Shown: positions 55,408 to 64,000 of the stretch, piece by piece
How positions within the stretch are numbered: the first letter of the stretch is position 1
Layout of the letters: each line of letters begins with the position of its first letter
DNA from: Daldinia sp. FL1419
Lineage: Eukaryota; Ascomycota; Sordariomycetes; Xylariales; Hypoxylaceae
Length of the DNA stretch: 64,000 nucleotides
Direction of reading: 5' to 3'
Assembly: GCA_025201765.1 (NCBI GenBank)
Contig: MU623440.1
Location: forward strand, 62,001-126,000
Program-made: the position numbers and the translations under genes
The notes under the pieces: generated by a model
The model's input: only the letters and a program-made list of their open reading frames with translations
Told to the model about the DNA's origin: nothing
Database searches by the model: none

Positions 55408-58374
55408 ATGGCCGACGCGAATGATCAGGATGGTACAACGGCCAGCAACGGCCAAACGCCTCAGCCACAGAACCAAGCTTCCCACGAAGTTAGCCACCCA
55501 GCAATCGATGACGAAACCCACGAGACGGAACGACTAGAGCCTACCTATCCTGCATTGCAGAATAGCGCAAGCAGCGAAACTTTGCTACAAAACGTGCAAG
55601 CACAGAAGCGAACAGTTGAGGACGACAACGATGAGGAACCAGTCGCCAGACCTTTTGTTCGAACAAGCAGCCCCGACATATCGTCAAGGGTCGCAGCACC
55701 ACCTGAAGAAGAGAGGGCTCCTATTCGATCAGCTTACAAGATGCACAAGTTCACCTTGTACGAAACAGCAAGTCGGTACTACATCGTTGGTGGAGATGTT
55801 ACTGAGAAACGATATCGCATCTTGAAAATAGATCGCAATACTCACGAATCGGATCTGAGTATAACGGATGATAAAATCATTTATAGTCAGAAGGAGATGA
55901 ACTCGCTTTTGAACACTATTGACGATGGGAACAGGAGCACGGGCGGTATCAAGCAGAGATGTACCACTTGGGGAATCTTAGGCTTCATCAAATTCACCGG
56001 CCCGTACTATATGCTATTGATCACCAAGAAAAGTACGGTCGCAATGATTGGTGGTCATTACGTCTACCAAATTGACGGAACTGAACTCATCCCTCTGACT
56101 CCGGCAAAGTATAAGACGGATGCTCGTCATGTCGAGGAGCAGCGCTTCTTGAATATTCTCAAGAATCTAGATCTAACTAGATCGTTTTACTATAGTTACT
56201 CTTACGATATTACGAGAACTTTGCAGCACAATATTACCCGTGAGAGAACTGCCTTGCTAGATGGAATGCCGGGTACAACATATGACGATTATAATTCCAT
56301 GTTTATCTGGAACAGCCATCTTTTGCGACCCGCCGAGGAGGCTATTCATGACCCATTTGATTGGTGTCGGCCGATAATACATGGATACATCGATCAAGCT
56401 GCTATAGCTATATATGGCAGGACAGCACATATCACTATAATTGCTCGCCGATCAAGATATTTCGCCGGCGCTAGATTCTTGAAGCGCGGTGCAAATGATC
56501 TAGGTTACGTAGCGAACGACGTTGAGACCGAGCAGATTGTCTCTGAAGCATTGACGACTTCATTCCATTCACCTGGCCCAAAGCTCTTTGCGAATCCCCA
56601 GTTTACTTCCTACGTCCAACATCGGGGAAGTATTCCTCTCCATTGGACTCAAGATAATATGGGTGTCACTCCTAAGCCGCCGATCGAATTGAACCTCATC
56701 GACCCCTTTTACACAGCAGCAGCATTGCATTTCGACAACTTATTCGAACGCTATGGTTCCCCCGTATATGCGCTCAATCTCATCAAAGCCAGGGAGAGGA
56801 CCCCGCGAGAATCTAAATTGCTCGACGAGTATACAAATGCTATCAACTATTTAAACCAATTTCTACCGGAGGAACATAAGATCATCCACAAAGCTTGGGA
56901 TATGAGTAGGGCCGCGAAAAGCAAGGACCAAGATGTTATTGGTACCCTCGAGAATATTGCCGAGACTGTTGTCACTACGACCGGCATTTTCCATAATGGT
57001 GATGGCGAGATCACCCCAACTAGTGTTCAAAACGGTGTCGCCAGGACAAACTGTATCGATTGCCTAGATCGTACGAATGCGGCTCAATTTGTCATTGGGA
57101 AGAGAGCACTCGGACATCAACTGCATGCTCTAGGTATTCTTGAAGACACAGCCATTGATTACGATACGGACGCAGTTAATCTTTTTACTCACATGTACCA
57201 CGATCACGGCGATACGATCGCTGTTCAGTACGGTGGTTCTCAGCTAGTAAATACGATGGAGACGTATCGTAAAATAAATCAATGGACAAGCCATTCTCGC
57301 GACATGATTGAGAGTTTCAAGCGATATTACAACAACTCATTCCTAGATAGTCAAAGACAGGAGGCTTATAACCTCTTCCTTGGTAATTATATCTTTGCTC
57401 AGGGCCAGCCTATGTTATGGGATCTCTCTACGGATTACTACCTACACCACGCAGACCCACGGACATGGTCGCAGAAGCAGAAACACGATTATATCCAGTG
57501 GTACACGCCGGAATACCTCAAGAAACGCACCATACCCGCGTTTGTGCCACCGAGAAAGGAGATGGCTACAAAGCCTGTTTCGTTCTTTGATGACTACTGG
57601 CTGGAGTATTATCGCCCGTCGACGTTGTCTTCTTTCCCGAAAATGTTTCCGTACAAGATGAATTCTACTATCAAGTACATACCCTTTAAATCGACCCAAG
57701 AAGGTAAATATGATTTGAGCCCCTTTCGCGTTCGTACCGAGGGCGACACGGAGACCCAGGAAAAGAAGAAATCTACAGCAAAGAAGGAGGTAATCATCGT
57801 TGATCCTCAGGATTCTCGAAAGTCCTCGCCGGACAATGACTCTGAGTCTGTTATGGCGGAAAAGATAAGCTCTAGGGGCATATCGATTCATCGCTGGCTC
57901 CAGCCTATGCAACCAGATCGGGGTCCTACAATTCCCCATAGCATCATGAAAGACTCCGCAGAGAAGCGCGACATCCACATGTTCAAACAGGCACAACAAG
58001 AAAAAACAAAGGGTGCACAGTGGACCTTTACAAACATCGTCGAGGAGTCCCTTAATCCGTCCGTGAGTACGCAAGAAGCAGATGATTACTCGCGATATAT
58101 CAGCCATCCACAGAGTCTCCCTCTAGTCATCTCCAACGAGGCCCCGCCGGATGTTGACTCCTCCGAATACCAAGAATACCTCAACGGAAGCTGGCACACG
58201 GATGGGCTGGCTCCCACCGGCAGCGAAGACGACGTTGATGCGTATAACGACTTACTACGGATCGGTGAAAACCCGCTGACTGTGACGGATGAGGACTTGC
58301 CTAAGAAACGCTACAAGGCCTATAGGAAATGGCTTAGGGGCAAGTCCCTGTTCAAGCAGCAGCCGGTCGATTAG
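55408..58374 (+). CDS. FIG4: Polyphosphoinositide phosphatase FIG4 (SAC domain)
   Basis: Intronless, 988 residues. FIG4 removes the 5-phosphate of PI(3,5)P2 and also supports its synthesis by the Fab1-Vac14 complex on vacuolar and endosomal membranes. After a disordered Gln/Glu/Thr-rich N terminus, the SAC domain begins near residue 110 (MHKFTLYETASRYYIVGGDV). It includes KQRCTTWGILGFIKFTGPYY and the catalytic CX5R(T) loop in RTNCIDCLDRTNAAQ (near 546-560). The region after it (TMETYRKINQW, SHSRDMIESFKRYYNNSF, WDLSTDYYLHH) is FIG4-specific rather than SAC1-like. The C-terminal 200 residues are variable and charged. Tail-to-tail with TTI2, 96 bp apart. Confidence 0.94.
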   Translation: MADANDQDGTTASNGQTPQPQNQASHEVSHPAIDDETHETERLEPTYPALQNSASSETLLQNVQAQKRTVEDDNDEEPVARPFVRTSSPDISSRVAAPPEEERAPIRSAYKMHKFTLYETASRYYIVGGDVTEKRYRILKIDRNTHESDLSITDDKIIYSQKEMNSLLNTIDDGNRSTGGIKQRCTTWGILGFIKFTGPYYMLLITKKSTVAMIGGHYVYQIDGTELIPLTPAKYKTDARHVEEQRFLNILKNLDLTRSFYYSYSYDITRTLQHNITRERTALLDGMPGTTYDDYNSMFIWNSHLLRPAEEAIHDPFDWCRPIIHGYIDQAAIAIYGRTAHITIIARRSRYFAGARFLKRGANDLGYVANDVETEQIVSEALTTSFHSPGPKLFANPQFTSYVQHRGSIPLHWTQDNMGVTPKPPIELNLIDPFYTAAALHFDNLFERYGSPVYALNLIKARERTPRESKLLDEYTNAINYLNQFLPEEHKIIHKAWDMSRAAKSKDQDVIGTLENIAETVVTTTGIFHNGDGEITPTSVQNGVARTNCIDCLDRTNAAQFVIGKRALGHQLHALGILEDTAIDYDTDAVNLFTHMYHDHGDTIAVQYGGSQLVNTMETYRKINQWTSHSRDMIESFKRYYNNSFLDSQRQEAYNLFLGNYIFAQGQPMLWDLSTDYYLHHADPRTWSQKQKHDYIQWYTPEYLKKRTIPAFVPPRKEMATKPVSFFDDYWLEYYRPSTLSSFPKMFPYKMNSTIKYIPFKSTQEGKYDLSPFRVRTEGDTETQEKKKSTAKKEVIIVDPQDSRKSSPDNDSESVMAEKISSRGISIHRWLQPMQPDRGPTIPHSIMKDSAEKRDIHMFKQAQQEKTKGAQWTFTNIVEESLNPSVSTQEADDYSRYISHPQSLPLVISNEAPPDVDSSEYQEYLNGSWHTDGLAPTGSEDDVDAYNDLLRIGENPLTVTDEDLPKKRYKAYRKWLRGKSLFKQQPVD

Positions 58375-58470
58375 TATTCGACCGCATGGGGGTTGGAAGG
58401 CAATGATTTTTCAGATGTTTACTTGTCTTGACGTATTCCTTTTTGCATTGCGTTGAATCTCACTATTGCG

Positions 58471-60530
58471 TTATGAGGTAATTTCTCCAAAGAGCTTGTC
58501 TAAAAAGGGTCCCTTCTCGATTAACGGATCAACGCGTTTCCTAAAATCAATCTGGGCCGCCTTCATTATTGCGGAGAGCATGCCGGCGGCTTGAGTCAGT
58601 CCGGATTTCAAGTCGTTTGCGATCGGGCTGTCGTGCGAAAAGGTTTCTTCATCTTCGATGACGAGCCAGCATAACATGAGAATCTTTATTACCTCGTTGC
58701 AGTAGTGCGGTATCCTAGGCCAGCAGTTGCGTAGAATAGTCTGTAGAAGCTTGATGCCTGAGGCGAGAGTTGGTGGGTGCTTGGCACCGAAGGGATCAGT
58801 CATGATTTCGGATAACATGGGGATGAAATCCTATTTCATACAATGTTAATATCGGCATCTTGCAGTAGAATCGGTATCTCAGTATGGCAAGAATATAACA
58901 TGTGTTTGGTTTGGAACGGCGTTCGGGACGGGGCGGGGCAGGGTGGTGTAAACGAGGCACTATAGGAAGGAGGGTACGGTACCTTCAGGTGTTTCACGGC
59001 TAATATACCCATCCCGTTTATAATATAGATGAGCGTCTCGCAGAATAAACCCACTAGCCGTACGTGTTCCTTTGAATGGTGATATCCAACCATGATCCCC
59101 TCTCGGATAATCTTGTCCAGCAGTTTTCGCTGTCCTTCAGTAATTCCATGCGTTGGCTTCTGTATCAGTGTCTGCTTTTCAGTCGTAATTACCTCCGTTA
59201 CGACTAACGGCCGATCAACGGTAAGACCAGCCATTTCGGTGAGCGCGGGATACGCGGCGCCGAGGATCTCCAAGGATTCGTCCTCGGGCGTTAGGCTTGG
59301 TAGGTAGAGGACCGCAGGGAACACGGCCTGCTCGATCACCTCGGCTAGTCCCGTGTTTTGCATTAGGCCTGCGGGACATCGCGCCCAGAAGGCGCGGAGG
59401 ATGCCGAGGGAGCGGATTTTCAGAGCTGTGGGACCGGGCTCGTCGATGAGGGTTAGGAGAACGGGGGTGAAGAGTGGCCAGTGGGATTGGAGGAGGGTGG
59501 ACTAGGGGTGGTTAGTGTTCTGATGGAGCAAAGCTGAGATAGTAGATTGACGGGCAGATGGGATAATGGAAACAACTTACATCTGCGTGCTCCACAGCCC
59601 ACTCAAAGACCGTGACCGCGTACCGGTGGGCGTACTTCCAGGGCTTCGTCTCGGGGGATTCCCGGGCGGCGCCGTCGTACCGCGACGGCTCGATAAATTC
59701 GGCCTTGCGCCCGGACGCCGTGATTGTCGCCGGGCGGGACTTTGAGAATAGAGGTCGGAGGAAGCTGGTTAGGATGTCCTGGACGATGAGGGATTGGACT
59801 TGGGAGGCGTTGAGGTGCTCGAGTTGGGAGGATAGGAGGGATTGGGAGAGGGCGGAGGATTCTGCGGTTGTCCAGAGGTCGGTGGGGTTGGTGAATGCGG
59901 TTATGCGCAGGAGTGTAGAGGGGGGGAGGTGGAGGGGTGATGCTTTGGGGGAGAGTTTCGTAAGTGTAGTGAGGATTAGAAGGCCTAGCTCGCCTTTGTG
60001 CTGTAGGATGGTATAGTTGGTTTCATCTAACTAGAGCGTTAGTAAACGATCCTCCTGGCGTGAGAAACAGGGCGAACGGTCAGACCTTCATCCAACGAAT
60101 CCCCGGAGCAGAGAGGTAAAATGAGAGAGCTAGTACGGTCGGCGATGTCACAAAGTGCCTCATCCGAGTTACTCTCATCGGTGGGTTCTTGTTCCTTGAC
60201 ATCGTTGCTAATCTTGAGCGTAACGGTGTGCGCGGCTGAGAGCAAGGCGACGTGGTCCTGTACAAGCTCATTTAGCCTTTGAAATTTCCATAGAAAAGCA
60301 ACACAGGTCGCCGATTATCAAGGCATACCTGTTCATCCCCGCTGTTTGACAGGAAGTTTCTCAGGTCTTGCGCGGTGCATCTGTCGGGGATCACTGGTGC
60401 AATAATTAGTTACCTTCTTTGATGAGTTGAAATGAGATGAAATGCGAAGCTTACGCTGTAAAATATCCTCGTTAATCTCCCGTGGTGAGCCTCCGAGTTT
60501 CATATAGGCTTTTAGAAGTTCTTCAAACAT
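58471..60530 (-). CDS. TTI2: TELO2-interacting protein 2 homologue (TTT complex)
   Basis: Six exons (60530-60455, 60393-60329, 60257-60086, 60026-59581, 59501-58983, 58830-58471) give 545 residues. TTI2 acts with Tel2 and Tti1 and Hsp90 to fold PIKK kinases such as TOR, ATM and ATR. Helical-repeat sequence runs throughout, for example GELGLLILTTLTKLSPKASP, then WKYAHRYAVTVFEWAVEHAD, ALKIRSLGILRAFWARCP, HSKEHVRLVGLFCETLIYII and LASGIKLLQTILRNCWPRIP. Fungal TTI2 is divergent, so recognition rests on this architecture and these motifs. The acceptors of exons 3 and 4 were chosen by phase: TGTACAG with a CTAAAT branch, and GTTAG. Confidence 0.8.
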
Positions 60531-61049
60531 TTTTTTTTCTTTTTTTTTTTTTTCTATATTTATTATTATCGGCCCCGTTGTATGAAAGTTTTAAAGTAGG
60601 GCGATAGAGTTGATTCAATAAGCCGAGATGTTGATGTTGCTAAGTTTGATATTCTGGGGTTTGGGTATTGGAAAATGGTACGGGCTGTTGCCAGGTGGCA
60701 AACACATAGATACCACCATATTGTAAGCAAGTAAAGTAAGGTGCTGTGATACAAACGCGAATAACTTCTTTACAAATAGGTGTAATAGAAGTGTATTTCA
60801 CTTAAGTTGCAATTAAATCTATAAGTTCTACTTTGTGTATACATTTTAATTAAACTATGGATTTATAATTATATCTCAGTTCGATAAAGAAAGTTTATGG
60901 ATAAGACTCAAAATAGGGGTTCACATACCATGGTAGCCACCCCCTTTTTTTTTATACTTCTTAATCCCATTATAGGCTATGGTCTAAGATAGTCTATACA
61001 AGTTCAATTTGTCTGATCTGGAATATCTAGTCCCCCTTTAACGACTCTT
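60531..61049. other. Intergenic region
   Basis: TTI2 5' flank, with a T-rich tract at 60531-60554, and carboxylesterase 3' flank. No gene was seen. Confidence 0.45.
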
Positions 61050-63215
61050 TTAAACCCCGCTCTCCTCTCTAACCTTTTCGCTAGTGATAAACTCGCACCT
61101 CTCAAACAACTTTTCCCATTTCACTGCTTCTTCAGCAGCCGTACCCACGGTCTCCTCTTCATCCCTTTTTAGAGAAACAGCCGCATTCCCATGAGGGCCA
61201 CCAAACAGCTTCATTGCAAACCTGCTAGGGAACTCCTTTTTGAGCTCTTCCTTTGTTACTGCATCGAACGCCACGGGCCATCCTTCGGACCCGCCATCGG
61301 GGGTCCCCGACGTTACGAACTTTACAATGCTTCGGCTCATCGTCTTGGACAATTCAAGCTGAGCTGCGGAGTTGTCCGCACCTCCGCCCAGTTGTTGAAT
61401 ATTCAACACGTATGGGATATCGCTGAGATGCGCCACACGCCACATAGGCACGCCCATCATCTCATAGGACGGCGTGAATCGCGTTGCATTGTGCTCGTAT
61501 AGCCGTAGCTGCGACGGCTCTATCCCGCCATGTTTTACGTATTGCCATGCGAAATCGAGCGCGCCGCAGGTAAACCATATGTCCTTGGTCAGCTGTGCTG
61601 CGCGGTAGTACTGCGCCGTGATGGGACCGTCATATTCTGGCCGCACCATGCTCTCAAAGTCTTCGATGGGGTATAGTTCTAGAAGCCTCGCCCTTGTGGC
61701 CTCGGAATGGCCACTCAGCCACAATGCGAAGCTAGCTATCACGTCTTCATCGGTCGACACCGTAGGAGAAGGGTACCAAGCGCCTTCGTTCGCTACCCAA
61801 GACGCAATCACCGGTATTCCCTTTGTAAACTTGCCAGCGCGTAACAGTAGGGAAGGTCGATCGATTAGGAAGTCATTATCATATGTTGGATAGAAAAACG
61901 CCTCCCCGAACGGCGGGCGCGCGGCACGTTGGGCCGTCACGGCGAGGTCGTTGAGTAGCTCAAAAGGGGCTTCCCGCAGACATTTCAAAGTCTCTACTGA
62001 TTGGCTGTCGCCATTTTTGATGCACCCAGCTGCTTGGGCAACAGCTTCGGTGTTATTCTTTACGAGGTCTGACTTGGTATTGAGATTCAGGCCATGGGTA
62101 CCGGATATCAATCTAGAATACTAGTTAGCGCGAAGTAACAGAGCTGGTTCAAAACCGGAATATTTCTTACACGGCCTGTTGGAATGGGGCTTCGCGTTCT
62201 CCTCCGAATGCGAGCAACTGTAGAACAATATCGTTGCCCCCCACGCTTTGACCGGTCGCAGTCACTTTAATAGAGTGAGAACTAGCTCGTGTGCGTTTTA
62301 CAGAAGAAATGCTTACCGCGATGTGGGTTTCCGCCAAAAACCTCAATGTTATCGCGGACCCCTATTACAAGGACTTGTCAATTATATCAAACCACCAGGG
62401 CGTTATTCACACAACCTACACTCAAGTGCGGCGCGTTGGTCGCGTACGCCAGCGTTGGTATGTTTAGCATCTAGCAGCGCCTGACTGGTTGCGAAGCCGA
62501 AAACTGTAAGCGTAGATGTTAAAAGAGATATGATCATGAAACTAAGGTGTTTTTACCAGTAACGTACACCCAAGGCGGTAGTTGATTCCAACAAAGATTA
62601 CTGGCTGCTCATCTTCTTTAGATTGCCTCACTAAACCATCAGGCTCATATAGGACATCTGATGCCGATCCTAAAGCGTGACCGCCTGCATTTTGCAATAT
62701 CAATATTGATTGCATATAGGTTGGGATGGGAGGCTCATACCTCCGTGTATCCAGACAATTACTGGTAACTTGGCATCCGGAGCCGTCCCGTGTGGTCGAG
62801 CAATTCTTAGGCTTAAGCAGTTCTCGCTAATATTTACAACTCTACTCGTGAAGGGAAGAATATCACCCGTTCCTTGCGGGCACCAGGCGCCGGCCTGCGT
62901 AGCATCTATAGATGACCCCTTTTCATGTTTAATGGGAACGGGCGGTGCAAAGCGGTTATCGCCTGAGGTATCTTCAGCATAAAAGACATTCTCAAAATGG
63001 TCAACACCGTTAGAGTGTCTGCCAACATATGTGATTTCGCGGGTGTGGTCAATTAAGATGACTTGCGAATCCCGATCCAAGAATGGTAGTTTAATATTAT
63101 ACCGGTTGGCATTTAAAAGTAAAAAATCTCGGAACGGTTCTATGAAGACAGCAAGCAGTCCGAAGACAAGGGCACCTAATAAGGTGAAACGTAAGGAAGT
63201 AGCATAAATAGCCAT
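61050..63215 (-). CDS. Membrane-anchored type B carboxylesterase/lipase
   Basis: Six exons (63215-62741, 62684-62568, 62503-62420, 62361-62317, 62264-62171, 62112-61050) give 625 residues. Residues 8-28 form a hydrophobic signal-anchor (FTLLGALVFGLLAVFIEPF), so the catalytic domain probably faces the secretory lumen or cell exterior. Family motifs: ENCLSLRIARP, the oxyanion loop WIHGGGHALGS, GINYRLGFFGFATSQ, NAGVRDQRAALEWVRDNI and the nucleophile GQSVGGND. Acid and His candidates are ANEG and VAHLSDIPYVLN, so the Ser-Glu-His triad looks intact. The substrate is unknown. The TGG codon of LEWVRDN is split across the third intron, which supports that junction. Confidence 0.88.
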
Positions 63216-63689
63216 GTTCAGTCTAAAAAGGAGGTAGGCCTTTGTAGCTTAACGGTTAAGATGGGATTCGATATGAGAGTGCTACAAAAAGAGGGGGCAA
63301 GGACTGGCGGAAAGGAAGAGAGACAGAATAAATGCAAATGATCCCATGAAGGATTTGTCAAGCTTCACATCTTTCGGTATGACGACGCATCAAGCTGTGT
63401 TACAAAGAGGAGTTATATGTAAGGGATAACTACCTAGGTACATATGCCTTTATAGGTAGGGCGCTGAACATGAAGTGTGCCATCCCAAGGATTATGCATA
63501 CGCACTTAGGGGATGTTTGTAAACTTAAGCAGGGAGAAACTTATAGGGGGTAAGCATAATCATAAGCTATGTATTTGAGAGGTATTGATTAACTTATCCC
63601 CACCAAAATTCTGCTGATATGCAGATCCACAGTACTTATTCATGCATCCAATTGGATTTAAATCTCCCGCTTAGATTTTTCCATAATCG
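63216..63689. promoter_or_regulatory. Carboxylesterase 5' flank
   Basis: Non-coding, with a CCTAGGTACATAT block at 63432-63444. No gene was seen. Confidence 0.4.
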
Positions 63690-63713
63690 AAAAGCACCTC
63701 TAGAGGTGCTTTT
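63690..63713. repeat. 24-bp perfect palindrome
   Basis: AAAAGCACCTCT followed directly by its reverse complement AGAGGTGCTTTT, with no spacer. It could form a hairpin or cruciform, or be a dimeric factor site. Confidence 0.85.
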
Positions 63714-63803
63714 TGGCTTGCTTATTTTGATTTTAGCGTGTAATGCCTTGTAATTACAGCACACTTAACATTGTTGATTCTAGTGCATTTAAGGAGTAAT
63801 CAC

Positions 63804-64000
63804 GAAGTTGCAAATAGCTTCGGTACAGTATTTATTCCTAAGTAAGTATAATACATACATACGGTATTATTTAAGTAGCAACAACAAGGTTGTAAATAGT
63901 TTTAGTACCTCTTATTCCTAAGTAAGTATAATACATATATATGTTATAATTTTAGTAGCGATAACGAGGTTGCAAATAGCTTCAATACAATGCCTCTTAT
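63804..64000. repeat. Tandem repeat, period about 80-82 bp, running off the window
   Basis: Copies begin with GTTGCAAATAG-like starts at 63807, 63889 and 63969 and share CCTAAGTAAGTATAATACAT. Two copies are complete and the third is cut by the window edge. Copies diverge mainly by transitions. Confidence 0.85.

Noticed and set aside
57442..58107. 221-codon minus-strand open frame inside FIG4
   Set aside because: It is antisense to a confidently identified single-exon gene; the open frame is a codon-usage shadow.
60694..60702. GGTGGCAAA, the yeast Rpn4/PACE element, upstream of TTI2
   Set aside because: A 9-mer is expected about once in a window of this size when both strands are counted. 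Another copy at 31483-31491 is far from any proteasome gene, and none was found before UMP1.
63238..63300. tRNA-like stretch (TTTGTAGCTTAACGGTTAAG)
   Set aside because: It resembles a D arm, but there is no matching acceptor stem, anticodon arm or B box.

Overview
The window looks like nuclear DNA of a filamentous ascomycete. Genes sit on both strands and are split by short GT-AG introns of about 50-180 bases. Several products are typical of moulds: a calcium-binding external NADH dehydrogenase, a chitin synthase, a 7TM-RGS receptor and a fungal rhodopsin-domain membrane protein. Intergenic DNA is AT-rich and carries copies of a CCTAGGTAGGT-like motif that I associate with Sordariomycetes; placing it in that class, perhaps Xylariales, is inference. 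No bacterial-type operon, CRISPR array, rRNA gene or intact transposon was seen.

Layout. 0-7.2 kb: an unrecognised 197-residue protein, a rhodopsin-domain membrane protein, a secreted alpha/beta hydrolase, a tRNA-Gly(GCC) and an unrecognised 180-residue protein. 8-15.7 kb, housekeeping: external NADH dehydrogenase, NOP53, the Rab6-type GTPase YPT6 and ribose-5-phosphate isomerase. 17.2-22.3 kb: the sulfite reductase beta subunit MET5. 22.9-30.2 kb, more accessory: two unrecognised proteins, a small secreted protein and a GprK-like 7TM-RGS receptor. 31.9-41.7 kb: a small membrane protein, chitin synthase, a soluble twin-ABC ATPase, UMP1 and a prenylated ubiquitin-fold protein. 41.7-45.8 kb is gene-poor. 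45.8-52.3 kb: a surface protein with a cysteine-rich tail, an ear-less beta-adaptin and EMC4. 52.3-55.4 kb is gene-poor with broken coding-like fragments. 55.4-63.2 kb: FIG4, TTI2 and a membrane-anchored carboxylesterase. The last 300 bases hold a 24-bp palindrome and an 80-bp tandem repeat.

The genes do not form one pathway. Membrane traffic recurs (YPT6, beta-adaptin, FIG4, EMC4, chitin synthase cargo), as do protein quality control and complex assembly (UMP1, TTI2, EMC4, NOP53). There is no secondary-metabolite cluster.

Splice sites were placed by reading frame, GT-AG signals and family conservation. Gene spans run from start codon to stop codon and include introns. The most interesting points are an in-frame amber codon inside a 27-base GT...AG segment of the chitin synthase, a presequence-like extension on ribose-5-phosphate isomerase, three unrelated introns with the odd donor GTTCGY, and a membrane protein with a metallothionein-like tail.
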